From positions 2,108,001 through 2,172,000 of the forward strand of contig JAIQDT010000229.1 in the NCBI GenBank assembly GCA_021521415.1: a stretch of DNA of 64,000 nt, in the 5' to 3' direction. This DNA comes from Bidens hawaiensis (lineage: Eukaryota > Streptophyta > Magnoliopsida > Asterales > Asteraceae). This document shows positions 10,737 through 20,983 of this stretch, in pieces; the first letter of the stretch is position 1; each line of letters opens with the position of its first letter. A program made the translations under genes and the position numbers. The notes beneath the pieces were generated by a model that had not been told where the DNA came from, searched no databases, and saw nothing but the letters and a program-made list of their open reading frames with translations.

Positions 10737-13700
10737 ATGCCTCCACTATCAGCTCGTTATCAGAGAAGAGAGGCCGCGCGCAGACGTAGGCAGCAACGTT
10801 CCCAGGAAATGGCCGCCGCAATAGCCCAAGCCTTAAACCAAACTAATACCAACCCCTCCGGATACAATATTAAATCCTTTAATGCGGGTAAACCTCCGAA
10901 ATTCACAGGACTTGAAGGAGCCACCATAATGCTCCAATGGCTCGAGAAAATTGAAAACACCTTCCTCCATACCCAATGCCCTCCAGACCGACGAACCTTA
11001 TACGCCTCAAGTGTCCTGGAATCAAGGGCGCTTACTTGGTGGAACGGAGTAGCTCACGCGCGTGGCGCAGAGGCTGCTTCTAGCATGCTCTGGGAGGAAT
11101 TCAAGGAACTTTTGAAGCGAGAATTCTGCCCTCCCAATGAAGTAAAGCGCCTTGAGGAGGAATTCTGGAACTTGAAGCAGTACAGTGGCGAAGCGCGCGA
11201 GTACGCGACGCGCTTCCACGAACTAAGCTTGCTTGTCCCACACCTAGTTACCCCTTCCCGCCGAGCCATCGAGAAATTCCTTGGGGGTCTCCCCATGGAA
11301 ATTCAAGATTCTGTATGGGCCAGGAACCCAGTAACCCTCTCTGACGCCATCGAGTTGGCCGCTGTGCTCAGCGACAACCATGTCAGAGCAGGAACCCTGT
11401 TCCTGCGGGGAGCTGAGAAGACCAAACCCACCAAGACTGTCCCAGAACCAACAGAAACCAAGCCAGAACCCTCAAACCATAACAACCTCAAGCGCCGGCG
11501 CAAAGCCTACGCGCTTACCAACCCACCCATTGTCCATCAACCCGCCTACCAACCTCCAGTATACGCGCCTAACCCACTATCAACCTACCCAACACCTCCT
11601 GTAGTCCATAACTATGCCTTAACCAATCCAGCACTCCCTGCCCCGTTAACTAAGAAACCTTACACTGGAAACCAACCCTTTTGCCCAACCTGTAGACTTC
11701 ATCACCCACCTCAAGTCCCGTGTCGACAATGTAACCGATGTGGCCGCGCTGGTCACACTGCTGAGAACTGTAGAGTTCTCCCCTCCAACCCAATTGCACA
11801 AACACCACCAACCTACCCGCAAAACCCACAACCAACTTACCAGAATCCACGACCCAGGTCGTGCTATAACTGCGGTGACCCCAGTCATTTCCGGAACGCG
11901 TGCCCGAGACTGCAAGTTCAGATTACACAAGCTAATCCGGTTAACCAAATTTCAAACCAAGTGACGCGCGGACGAGCTTTTAATATAACCGCGCACCAAG
12001 CGCAAGCGAATAATGACGTGGTTAATGGTACATTTTTACTTAACGGACAATATGCATCTATACTTTTTGATACTGGCGCCGATAGAAGTTTTATTTCTCG
12101 CGCATTTGAGCAGAAACTTGCGCGACCGCGCATAAACTTAAAAGAAAACTTTTCAGTTGAATTGGCTAATGGTGAAACTATTTTAATAAACTCCGTGATC
12201 AAAGATTGCACGCTTAACCTTAACGAGCATGATTTTCTAATCGACCTAATTCCTATGCCGCTTGGAAGCTTTGATGTTATTATTGGAATGGACTGGCTCT
12301 CGCATAATCGCGCCGAAGTTATTTGCGCCAAAAAGATGATTCGCATTCCTCGAGAAAATGGTGATCTGCATATCTACGGCGAGAAACCATCTAACGGTCT
12401 TAAACTAATGTCATGCACTGAAGCCCGAAGACTTTTGCGGAAGAAATGTGTTGCATTCTTAGCCCATGTGGTCAAACCCGATGAAGGAAAGAAGAAACTT
12501 TCTGAAATTCCCATCGTGCGTGATTTCCCTGAAGTCTTTCCCGATGATCTTTCTGGTTTACCTCCCGCTCGGGAAGTCGAGTTTCGTGTTGATCTTGTCC
12601 CTGGTGCTTCCCCCGTAGCCAAATCTCCTTATCGTCTTGCACCCGCTGAAATGCAAGAATTAGCAAGTCAACTTCAAGAGTTGACCGCTAAAGGATTCAT
12701 TCGCCCTAGCTCTTCGCCCTGGGGTGCTCCGGTGTTGTTCGTTAAAAAGAAAGATGGTACGTTTCGCATGTGTATTGATTACCGCGAGCTGAACAAGCTC
12801 ACCATTAAGAACCGGTATCCCTTACCGCGTATTGACGACCTCTTTGATCAACTCCAAGGTGCCTCTTGTTTCTCCAAGATCGATCTCCGTTCTGGCTATC
12901 ACCAGTTGCGTATCCGTGAAGAAGATATTCCCAAGACTGCTTTTCGTACCCGCTATGGCCATTTTGAATTCTTGGTCATGTCCTTCGGTTTAACCAACGC
13001 ACCCGCCATTTTCATGGATTTAATGAATCGGGTGTGTAGGCCTTTCTTGGATAAATTCGTGATCGTGTTCATCGATGATGTTCTGGTTTATTCTAAAACC
13101 AAGGCCGAGCATGAGCAACATCTTCGGTTGGTGTTGCAAAAGCTTCGAACCGAGCAACTCTTTGCCAAACTCTCCAAGTGTGAATTTTGGTCGGATGAAG
13201 TACAGTTCCTTGGTCATGTTGTAAACAAGATGGGTATTCATGTCGACCCATCCAAGATTGAAGCAATCAAGAACTGGATTACGCCATCCACTCCTACCGA
13301 AATCCGTTCCTTTTTGGGCTTAGCTGGTTACTACCGGCGATTTATTTCGAACTTCTCAAAGATCGCTTTGCCTTTAACAGCTTTAACGCACAAAGGCAAA
13401 CCGTATATTTGGGGCTCGAAGCAAGAAGAAGCCTTTCTGACACTCAAGCAATTGTTGTGCGAAGCTCCTGTTCTAACTTTACCAGAGGGTAATGATGATT
13501 TTGTCGTGTATTGTGATGCCTCCAACCAAGGTCTCGGTTGTGTACTTATGCAACGAGGCAAGGTTATCGCTTACGCGTCAAGGCAACTCAAGATTCACGA
13601 AAAGAATTATACGACTCACGATCTCGAACTTGGTGCAGTTGTATTTGCCTTAAAAATCTGGAGACACTACCTCTATGGGACTAAGTGTATCCTTTACACC

Positions 13701-14294
13701 GGCCATAAAAGCCATCAGCATATTTTTGATCAAAAGGAACTTAAAATGAGACAACGTCGACGGAACGAACTCATCAGCGATTACGATTGTGAGATCCGAT
13801 ATCACCCTGGAAAAGCTAATGTGGTAGCTGATGCGCTCAGCCGAAAACCCTGCCAGCTTAACTGTATCTTGCCGCGCACGCAGCTTCACTTCGCGCCGAT
13901 TCAAAGCAATCTTGAATCATGCATTCGCGACGCGCAGCGCGCATCCATCAGCAATGGCAACCTTCGCGCCGAGTTAGCGTGTGGCGCGGAAGCGCATTTT
14001 GTCCCTAATCTGAATGGAATTCTCTGTTATCTCAATCGCATCTGGATTCCCAATGATGAGAATCTTCGCTCTGTCATTCTGAGTGAAGCGCACAAATCTC
14101 GGTACTCTGTTCATCCTGGTGCTGACAAAATGTACAAAGATTTGCGCCTTTCTTATTGGTGGCCTGGTATGAAAAAGGATATTGCTGTGTTTGTAGCTAA
14201 ATGCCTAACTTGTTCTAAGGTAAAAGCTGAACATCACGCCCATCTGGTTTGCTCGAACAACCTGAAATTCCTACGTGGAAATGGGAATGTATAG
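10737..14294 (+). CDS. E1 gag-pol, N-terminal part (gag, protease, RT, RNase H, integrase N-terminus)
   Basis: 1185 codons. Residues about 60-200 are the retrotransposon capsid ([21 protein letters not shown]). Two CCHC zinc knuckles lie at residues 332-345 and 376-389. The aspartic protease motif DTGADRS is at 445-451. RT spans about 600-800, with DLRSGYHQ and the catalytic FIDD at 778-781. RNase H follows with YCDAS and VADALSR, but the usual aspartate in the YTDHKS motif is glycine at residue 989, with nearby L-to-H and W-to-R changes. The integrase HHCC zinc-binding region follows ([12 protein letters not shown]). The frame is then lost near 14235-14250 and ends at a false stop; integrase continues in another frame. 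The start was chosen as the first ATG after the leader, at 10737. Probably not fully active. Confidence 0.93.
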   Translation: MPPLSARYQRREAARRRRQQRSQEMAAAIAQALNQTNTNPSGYNIKSFNAGKPPKFTGLEGATIMLQWLEKIENTFLHTQCPPDRRTLYASSVLESRALTWWNGVAHARGAEAASSMLWEEFKELLKREFCPPNEVKRLEEEFWNLKQYSGEAREYATRFHELSLLVPHLVTPSRRAIEKFLGGLPMEIQDSVWARNPVTLSDAIELAAVLSDNHVRAGTLFLRGAEKTKPTKTVPEPTETKPEPSNHNNLKRRRKAYALTNPPIVHQPAYQPPVYAPNPLSTYPTPPVVHNYALTNPALPAPLTKKPYTGNQPFCPTCRLHHPPQVPCRQCNRCGRAGHTAENCRVLPSNPIAQTPPTYPQNPQPTYQNPRPRSCYNCGDPSHFRNACPRLQVQITQANPVNQISNQVTRGRAFNITAHQAQANNDVVNGTFLLNGQYASILFDTGADRSFISRAFEQKLARPRINLKENFSVELANGETILINSVIKDCTLNLNEHDFLIDLIPMPLGSFDVIIGMDWLSHNRAEVICAKKMIRIPRENGDLHIYGEKPSNGLKLMSCTEARRLLRKKCVAFLAHVVKPDEGKKKLSEIPIVRDFPEVFPDDLSGLPPAREVEFRVDLVPGASPVAKSPYRLAPAEMQELASQLQELTAKGFIRPSSSPWGAPVLFVKKKDGTFRMCIDYRELNKLTIKNRYPLPRIDDLFDQLQGASCFSKIDLRSGYHQLRIREEDIPKTAFRTRYGHFEFLVMSFGLTNAPAIFMDLMNRVCRPFLDKFVIVFIDDVLVYSKTKAEHEQHLRLVLQKLRTEQLFAKLSKCEFWSDEVQFLGHVVNKMGIHVDPSKIEAIKNWITPSTPTEIRSFLGLAGYYRRFISNFSKIALPLTALTHKGKPYIWGSKQEEAFLTLKQLLCEAPVLTLPEGNDDFVVYCDASNQGLGCVLMQRGKVIAYASRQLKIHEKNYTTHDLELGAVVFALKIWRHYLYGTKCILYTGHKSHQHIFDQKELKMRQRRRNELISDYDCEIRYHPGKANVVADALSRKPCQLNCILPRTQLHFAPIQSNLESCIRDAQRASISNGNLRAELACGAEAHFVPNLNGILCYLNRIWIPNDENLRSVILSEAHKSRYSVHPGADKMYKDLRLSYWWPGMKKDIAVFVAKCLTCSKVKAEHHAHLVCSNNLKFLRGNGNV

Positions 14295-15355
14295 CAATGG
14301 ACTTTATCACCAAGTTGCCCTTGACCGCAAGCAAACATGATAGCATTTGGGTAATAGTGGATCGATTGACCAAGTCTGCTCACTTCCTGCCCATTCGTGA
14401 AACCTACCGTGTTGATCAACTCGCGCATCTTTATGTCAAGGAAATTGTCTGCCGTCATGGTACTCCCTTGAGCATCATATCCGATCGCGATGGCCGTTTT
14501 ATATCTCGCTTTTGGAAATCTCTCCAAACTGCGTTAGGAACTCGTTTGGACATGAGTACTGCATATCATCCTCAGACTGACGGACAGTCTGAGCGAACCA
14601 TCCAAACCCTTGAGGATATGCTTCGATCTTGTGTTCTTGATTTTGGAGGTAATTGGGATTCACACCTACCTCTGATCGAGTTTTCTTATAATAACAGCTA
14701 TCATTCCAGCATCGGTATGGCCCCATTTGAAGCACTTTACGGTCGAAAGTGCCGTTCACCGATTTGTTGGAACGAAGTGGGTGAAGTTCAACTCACAGGA
14801 CCCGAACTAGTTCAAGAGACAACCGATAAAATCACCAAGATCCGTGATCATCTGCTGACTGCCAGAAGCCGACAGAAGAGTTACGCAGATCGCAGGCGAA
14901 AGCCTCTCGAATTTCTAGTTGGTGATCTTGTTCTCCTCAAAGTGTCGCCTTGGAAGGGTGTTGTCCGCTTTGGGAAGAAAGGTAAACTTGCGCCTCGTTA
15001 TGTTGGTCCATTCAAGATTCTTGCGAGGGTGGGAAAAGTTGCCTACAAACTAGACCTGCCGCCCGCGCTCAGCAATGTGCATCCAACCTTCCATGTATCC
15101 AATCTCAAGAAATGTTTAGCTGACGAGAACCTCCACATACCACTTGATGAAGTTCAAGTTGATGAGACTATGCATTTCGTTGAGAAGCCTGTTGAGATTA
15201 TGGATCGCGAGGTGAAGAAAACCAAGCGCAGTCGCATCCCTATTGTTAAAGTTCGTTGGCAGTCCAAGCGCGGAGCCGAGTTCACTTGGGAAAGGGAAGA
15301 TCAGATGAAGATCAAGTACCCGTACCTTTTCTCTGCGCAACCTACTTCGAGATAA
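14249..15355 (+). CDS. E1 pol, C-terminal part (integrase core, chromodomain-like tail)
   Basis: This frame carries on from gag-pol after a shift that a single-base loss near 14240 would explain. The ATG at 14249 is not a natural start. The integrase catalytic triad is intact: D at 14300-14302 (MDFI), D at 14483-14485 (SDRDGRF), E at 14591-14593 (QSERTIQ). Then follow the GPY/F module ([24 protein letters not shown]) and a basic, aromatic C-terminal module ([18 protein letters not shown]) of the chromodomain type found in Tekay/Del elements. It ends at the TAA at 15353-15355, 36 bp before the 3' LTR. It would insert element cDNA into the genome. Confidence 0.93.
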   Translation: MLEQPEIPTWKWECIAMDFITKLPLTASKHDSIWVIVDRLTKSAHFLPIRETYRVDQLAHLYVKEIVCRHGTPLSIISDRDGRFISRFWKSLQTALGTRLDMSTAYHPQTDGQSERTIQTLEDMLRSCVLDFGGNWDSHLPLIEFSYNNSYHSSIGMAPFEALYGRKCRSPICWNEVGEVQLTGPELVQETTDKITKIRDHLLTARSRQKSYADRRRKPLEFLVGDLVLLKVSPWKGVVRFGKKGKLAPRYVGPFKILARVGKVAYKLDLPPALSNVHPTFHVSNLKKCLADENLHIPLDEVQVDETMHFVEKPVEIMDREVKKTKRSRIPIVKVRWQSKRGAEFTWEREDQMKIKYPYLFSAQPTSR

Positions 15356-15375
15356 AATTTCGGGACGAAATTTCT

Positions 15376-15390
15376 TAAAGTAGGGGAGAC
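15376..15390 (+). other. Polypurine tract of E1
   Basis: AAAGTAGGGGAGAC lies directly before the 3' LTR. It is purine-rich and correctly placed to prime plus-strand DNA synthesis. Confidence 0.8.
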
Positions 15391-17293
15391 TGTGACAACT
15401 GCCCGAATCCGACCCGACCCAGGTACCCGTTTTCTGATCCGATCCTTTTTATGATTTAAATTCCTTTGTAATTTTGATTATTAATCTTTGTAATCTAACA
15501 TTTAATAAATCATATATAGATATATTTTTATATTACTTACTAATAATAATAATATTTCTTCCCGCCCCTTTGCTTAACCTTTACGCCTTGAAACCCCTTT
15601 TTCTCTTAAACTCTTTGCTTGTCCTTTGGTTCTTCCCGCCTAAGGATGTCTGCGCAGCTCCACGCGCCAGACTCCTTACAAGGAAGCCTGCGTGAAGACC
15701 AGCTGTTCCTGCGATACGCGAGGCGAACTGTCCCCGCATCGCGCTAAGGATTTTAGTTCTTCCCGCGACGCGCTAAGGATTTATGTTCTTCCCGCGACGC
15801 GCTAAGGATGGTAGTTCGTCCCGCGGCGCGCTAAGGACTTGTGGTTCTTCCCGCAGCGCGCTAAGGTTTGTCTGTGTCTGCCCTCGCGCTCGCGCACTCA
15901 GCCTTCTCGCGCTAGACTTTTAAGTCTTTTCTCCAGTTTAATCCAGCCCGTTTACTTTTGTGATATCTTATCTTCTGTCTGAATAGTCACTTTCGGCGCT
16001 GCATGCGCACCAACCCCATTGGTTGGCAGAAAAAGTGACTGACATATCTTTTGAAATCTTCTTTTGCATGCCTTGAACAGTGTTTTATCTGACTCCTCCC
16101 ATGCTTTATTCTGTATCCTGTCAGCCATTTTTCCTGTTCCCCTGCTGCCATATCTTTTGAGATCTTTTGCTTTTGGAATCTTTTGCTTTTGATATATTTT
16201 GCTTGATTTGTTAAAGATCTTTTCCTCTTTTCTAGGGATTGTGTTCCCTAGGGTTTGCCTATAAATAAAGCTATTTTCTTGATAATTAACACTACACACA
16301 CAACACTTTAACTCTCCCCAAATCTCCCTCCCTTTACTCTCTGCCCTAGTTCCTCAGCCGTCTCCATCTCCGTCTTCTCTTCGTTCTGCCCAGAAATCCC
16401 GGTAATATATTATATATATAATTTGTTTAAGTAAATCGAGACATATTACATATGGTTACATATAATCAAGACACTAAAACCAATCGCTAAACCAATAACC
16501 TCTTATTTATAGGTTAACTTTGCTTGTTTAAAAGTTGGCTCTTGCTTTATCTATCAACATACCGTTTACATGTGAGTAATCTCGTACCTAATCCCTTTTA
16601 TTTTTAATGTTTTGGGATGTTCATGTGTTCGTACAAACTTGAGTCTTAAACTTGTTTATAAGCTTTCGTCGCGCAGTATCCCATGTGATATGGACGTTTA
16701 CTTGGCTGTTTATTTGTATGTGTGGATCATCAACCGTCTTGTCGGCCTATTCCGCAGTTTTCATGGATCCATTAGATGAACACGGGAGAACTATCGTTTA
16801 TGATTTCTCTTTTGTTTACACTTGCACAGTTTTCTTGTTTTTGTGCTCAATTGGGAGCACGGATTGAACTATGAGCTATGATCTTAGGCTTGATCACAAT
16901 CTGATTACACCCTTGTTAAACACCAGATATACACATGTTGCGCGCAATGTTTATTATTATCTATTTGTATCTATTAAACTTGATTTCTCACCGACACGCA
17001 AGTGATGACGTTTTATTTTAACACATGTTCAGGTTTGCTGTAGCTGCTTTTGGAACTCAAGGACACGTAGGATGTTTTCTTTTACTTTGGACCTAGTTTA
17101 AAATGTATCAAGACAAGTTAATGTTGTTTGAATATTTTGAGTTATAATATGTTGCTTTATTTTACTTTATGTCATGTTCTGCGCTTGCGCGATAAAATGT
17201 ATTTATTAAATATTGACACCCGAATAGTGTCGCGAGTAATGAAACAATACGTGGCGCCCCGATGTATAATCCGCCATCGGTCGGGGTGTTACA
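15391..17293 (+). repeat. E1 3' LTR
   Basis: 1903 bp, aligning to the 5' LTR without gaps and with 13 substitutions by hand count (for example at 15406, 15504, 15665, 16037). It is followed by the target duplication GTAGG. Confidence 0.97.
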
Positions 17294-17653
17294 GTAGGTA
17301 CATTGTAATGAATAATACAAAAAACTATCTTACATATGATAGCGTTAAAAGTCAATAAAAAATATACAACCTAAACAAAAACATATAATATACACTTGTT
17401 CTAAGAATAAGAAAACATATTACCTACACACGAAAAACATATAACCTACACACGTGTAGGATATATGTATCCATAATTAGAGAGTGATTTATTATGGTTA
17501 TATTAGTTGTATTAATTGAAGAGAGAGAATGTATTTATTGTTGCATTTACATTTTTTTCATTTATTTTTAAACATTTAAAACCTAAAATAAAACTAGTGG
17601 CCCATATTCATTTCTCACAGTAATCTCATTTCTTTCCTAAACTTAAACTTAAA

Positions 17654-17655
<2 letters not shown>

Positions 17656-17699
<44 letters not shown>

Positions 17700-18991
17700 C
17701 AAATGTTACTTAACTCAGAAACTTCACTATTCATAAATGTAACCAATCACTTTTTCACATGTGTACTAGATAGTTAAAATTTAATTATTTTTTTTTGGTT
17801 TAAAATTATTTTGTTTTTGTAGTTAATTTTTAATTAGACACATGGCCTTATTCTGTTCATTATAATATATATTCAATAATTATTTTCATGTTTTTTTATT
17901 TGTATTGTTAATATTTGACAAGTTCTATTTTTGAAATATTGTATTTTCTTCAATTTTTGAATATACTATTGTAACATGCTTATTAATATTTACGTTTTAG
18001 TATAAGTTTCGTTCGAAACTGATCCCGCCATATAATATATATATATATATATATATAACTTTTTTTGACAAAGCAATCTTACTTTAAATTTCGAATACAA
18101 ACAACTTTCGGTATAAATTTCATTCGAAACCGATCCGGGTCATATATAACATATTTTTAACTATTTTTCGTGACGTAATGTTATTCTAAATTTTGAATAC
18201 AAACAACAATGTATAAATATACTCTTTGATATAAATTTTATTTAATACCAAACTCACATAATGCACAACCAAAACACATATGCAAAATATAAAGTATTTA
18301 TATGGTTTCTTCACAAAAACTTAATTTTGTTTCAATGCATCCTTATTTTTATCTACGTTTCCTACTTTGGTGGGGTGGTAGGTTGCTTAAGGTATTAAAT
18401 AGAAGGTCAAGAGTTCAATTTATATATAGTGTAACATTTAGCTGGTAAAAAAAAATTTATTCACATTTCAATGTAAATTTTATTAACATCAGAGCTGTCG
18501 TAACGCTCACACATTTAAACTTTAGCAACTTTATGTTTTATCAACGTGCAATCACTACGCACTGGTTAACGTGTATCAACTCTTCCGCCACAACGCGCGC
18601 GCCGTTTACCAGTTATATATAAAAACCTATAGAGCATATAAACAGTATAAAATGCTATAATTTATTATATATAGTTGGTACATCATAGACAAATAATATG
18701 TAAATACTAGTGGTGAAGATGCACCGATCAAATACAGGGCTAATTTAGATACACCGTACCGGATGAAAATTATGGCAAATCCACATTTAATGCTAGCTGA
18801 ATTTTTGTGATACTTGTAGGAATATTGATTAACCAAACAACATTCTGAAATAACTAAGAGATATGGGTAGGAGGGCACATGAGAATCCTCAGTACAATCG
18901 GTCTGATATGAGTTTGATCTGCAAACATGTTCCCAGATAGGCCATCCTGCATTTGATAAAAATAGATTCCCGAATTAATTTCTTTGCTTAA
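17656..18991. other. AT-rich spacer with degenerate tandem motif
   Basis: After a (TA)n run (17656-17692) there is no recognisable gene. A degenerate ~110-bp direct repeat carries GTATAARTTTCRTTCGAAACYGATCC (about 17999-18060 and 18108-18150). A stretch at about 18364-18462 has tRNA-promoter-like spacing (GGTGGTAGGTTGC ... GGTCAAGAGTTCAA) and then an A-run, so it may be a SINE fragment; this is weak. Confidence 0.45.
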
Positions 18992-18996
18992 AGAGC

Positions 18997-19239
18997 TGAT
19001 GTAGGATCATCGCCTAATTTAAATTCTGAGTTTTATTATCTTTTATTATTTGTGTTTATCTTGTTTCCAAGTTTATCTCTTTTTATTTTAGTATAAGTTA
19101 GGGTTGAAGGCTATGTATTATGGAGTTTTTGATTAAGTTTATTATTATAAGAATTTTGTTCTTGAATCATTGGTTCGTTTTATTGTCTTTGATTAATCAT
19201 GAGTCTCTCGAGTCATTGAATGCTTCCGTTCCGGCATCA
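18997..19239 (+). repeat. Element C 5' LTR
   Basis: 243 bp. It is about 90% identical to the right copy by eye, including the shared GGGTTGAAGGCTATG and GATTAATCATGAGTCTCTC blocks. Confidence 0.85.
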
Positions 19240-19266
19240 GTTGATATCAGAGCTTTTGGTTATCAA

Positions 19267-19992
19267 ATGGCTCAACGTGAGGATGAATACTTTCTTGCTC
19301 ATAGATTCGCCGCCAGAGGCAACGACAGAAGTATGTTTGATTCACGTGCCCACGGTAGAGATTGGTATTCTACTAGCAGAGTCGCCGCCAGAGGCAGTAG
19401 TAGAATCTATCCCGACTCGTGGGATCTTAAGATTAAAAGACTCCGACAACGAGTACGCGACCTCGAGTTACGGCACGAGATTCGGCTACTCAAGCAACGG
19501 ATCCAAGATCTTAAGGCATCATCAACTTGGAAGGAAACGGAACCGGAAGAACCCGTCAGGGACGAGTTAACCGGGGATGAGGAGCATCCTCTCAGTGGTG
19601 ACACCATCTATAATTCTCCGCCCGTGTATGATGATTACCGGGATGAGGATTGGTACTCTTGGATAATTGGTGGTGAATCAATTTCCAAGATTTGTAAGGG
19701 TGAATGTGGTGGTTCTATGGTGGTTACCAATGATAAGATGGCTACTGATGGAAATCATAAGGTTTGTTTGGGAGTTTCGGTATTGAAGTCTTCTGCTTTG
19801 GACCTGATTTTGCATCCAAAAAATATGGTAAATGAAATTCATATTGATGTTAAGATCTCATCCAAAAATATGAATATTATTTCTTCATATGGCGATATTA
19901 ACGATTGCATGGTAATTCAAAAAAGAGAAATTTGTGGGATTGCAAAAGTTACTGATAATAATTGTGATATTCCATTCGAAGAGTTAAAATGA
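19267..19992 (+). CDS. Element C ORF1, charged coiled-coil-like protein
   Basis: About 241 codons from the ATG at 19267 (MAQREDEYF). The frame is open from 19120, but that start lies inside the LTR upstream of the primer site, so 19267 is preferred. There are two short direct repeats (HRFAARGNDR and SRVAARGSSR), then a basic-acidic heptad-like stretch of about 45 residues (IKRLRQRVRDLELRHEIRLLKQRIQDLK) that should form a coiled coil, then an acidic region (EPEEPVRDELTGDEE), then a region without known motifs. Position right after the primer site suggests a gag-derived protein, but no capsid or zinc-knuckle motif is visible. Function unknown. Confidence 0.5.
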   Translation: MAQREDEYFLAHRFAARGNDRSMFDSRAHGRDWYSTSRVAARGSSRIYPDSWDLKIKRLRQRVRDLELRHEIRLLKQRIQDLKASSTWKETEPEEPVRDELTGDEEHPLSGDTIYNSPPVYDDYRDEDWYSWIIGGESISKICKGECGGSMVVTNDKMATDGNHKVCLGVSVLKSSALDLILHPKNMVNEIHIDVKISSKNMNIISSYGDINDCMVIQKREICGIAKVTDNNCDIPFEELK

Positions 19993-20138
19993 CTTTTGTA
20001 ATTATGTGCATGTCTTGTATGGAAGCTTACTTGTGAGAACCCACAAAAGTTTAGAGAAATTGACATTGGACTATCGTTGAACGAAGTTGGTATTGGGCCT
20101 CTTGGTGTGTCGTCTCCCCAGGTCCGAAAGAAACTCAA

Positions 20139-20765
20139 TTGAAAATGTTTCCTACTATTAATACTTACAATGAAGTTCATTTTCCAAGCAAACTCCAAGG
20201 TATATATTTTAATGATGATAATATTTCGCTATTAGATGAACCATCTAGTGATTTACATTATGCATATGGAGCAAACATGTGGAATAAAAAGTTATATTTT
20301 AAGTTGCTACGACGTGTAAAAAAAGAAGATGATCTTTTCGACATTCTCAAGACTCAAGGACAAGTCTTTCTCGAAGACAGGGAGAAGGAGGTGGAGAGAA
20401 CTCACAACCCAATAGACCTAGGGGGTGATTTGATTCTAGAGCTGAATGAGAAAACACATGAAGTTGAACTAATTCGACGAGTTATGGTGTTCGACCCGGG
20501 TGGTACAAGTCTAAAGTTGGGTAAGGCGATCCGTCATGTTGGAATGTTTAGGGGGGTCGTGATGATAATAAAAATAAATGAGAAGCAGGTTGATATTCCT
20601 TTTGATCCAGGTGGATATGGTCTGAAGACAAAACACGAGGACGGGTTTTTCAAAGATGGGAAGTATGATGCAGGAGCATTGCCTAATTTAAATTCTGATT
20701 TTTATTATCTTTTATTATTTGCGTTTATCTTGTTTCCAAGTGTATTTCTTTTTATTTTAGTATAA
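20139..20765 (+). CDS. Element C ORF2, unknown protein reading into the 3' LTR
   Basis: The frame is open from 20139 and continues through the purine-rich tract into the right LTR, stopping at 20763-20765. It contains two copies of an FDPGG motif (VFDPGGTSLKLGKA and PFDPGGYGLKTK), a motif I associate with the ends of some plant gypsy polyproteins; this is recollection, not a search. The last 30 residues are LTR-encoded and hydrophobic. It may be a pol tail left after internal deletion. Function unknown. Confidence 0.4.
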   Translation: MKMFPTINTYNEVHFPSKLQGIYFNDDNISLLDEPSSDLHYAYGANMWNKKLYFKLLRRVKKEDDLFDILKTQGQVFLEDREKEVERTHNPIDLGGDLILELNEKTHEVELIRRVMVFDPGGTSLKLGKAIRHVGMFRGVVMIIKINEKQVDIPFDPGGYGLKTKHEDGFFKDGKYDAGALPNLNSDFYYLLLFAFILFPSVFLFILV

Positions 20766-20906
20766 GTTAGGGTTGAAGGCTATGTATTATGGAGTTTTTG
20801 ATTAAGTTATTATTATAAGAACTTTGTTCTTGAACCATTGGTTCCTTTTATTATCTTTGATTAATCATGAGTCTCTCAAGCCATTGATCGTTTCCAAACT
20901 GCATCA
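20666..20906 (+). repeat. Element C 3' LTR
   Basis: 241 bp, matching 18997-19239, followed by the target duplication AGAGC. Confidence 0.85.
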
Positions 20907-20983
20907 AGAGCACTGTTAAAAAACGAAAGAAAAATCCCTACACGAGAGGCCTTCACCAAAACAGAAGTTCGTATATCCTCAAA

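Larger units (their letters stand above)
8172..17293 (+). mobile_element. E1: young full-length Ty3/gypsy retrotransposon (Tekay/Del-like)
   Basis: The element is 9122 bp. The two LTRs are 1903 bp each, begin TGTGACAACT and end GGGGTGTTACA, and the 5-bp target duplication GTAGG is perfect (8167-8171 and 17294-17298). The order is LTR, tRNA-iMet primer site, structured leader, gag, protease, RT, RNase H, integrase, chromodomain-like tail, polypurine tract, LTR. That is the canonical gypsy order; the chromodomain-like C-terminus and RT style suggest Tekay/Del. By hand I count 13 substitutions and no length change between LTRs (0.7%), so insertion was recent. One frameshift and an RNase H active-site change suggest this copy cannot move by itself. 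Confidence 0.97.
7484..17655. mobile_element. Inverted-repeat (MITE-like) element split by E1
   Basis: The left terminus (GGGGATGGTTC at 7484, then AGAGAAATGAGATTA.TGTGAGAAATG) is mirrored at the right terminus ending at 17655. About 100 bp of each arm match as reverse complements, including the TAGTTTTATTTTA and AAAAATAAAT blocks. Without the gypsy element E1 it would be about 1.05 kb. Its interior has two direct copies of about 250 bp (7738-7985 and 8073-8171 plus 17294-17455), rich in CATATAACCTACAC. There is no coding capacity. (TA)n flanks both ends. Confidence 0.7.
18997..20906 (+). mobile_element. Element C: small non-autonomous LTR retrotransposon
   Basis: Direct repeats of 243 and 241 bp (18997-19239 and 20666-20906) begin TGATG and end CATCA. 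A perfect 5-bp duplication AGAGC flanks the unit (18992-18996 and 20907-20911). A primer-site-like TTGATATCAGAGC follows the left repeat, one mismatch from the iMet site used by E1 and B. A purine-rich AAAGATGGGAAG precedes the right repeat. The 1.4-kb interior has two reading frames but no protease, RT, RNase H or integrase, so it must rely on proteins from another element. Confidence 0.88.

Noticed and set aside
11303..12622. Minus-strand frames of 60-140 codons under E1 gag-pol
   Set aside because: Antisense shadows of a strongly supported coding frame.
18364..18462. Possible SINE with A/B-box-like spacing and A-run
   Set aside because: The A box is poor and no target duplication was found; mentioned in the spacer entry only.
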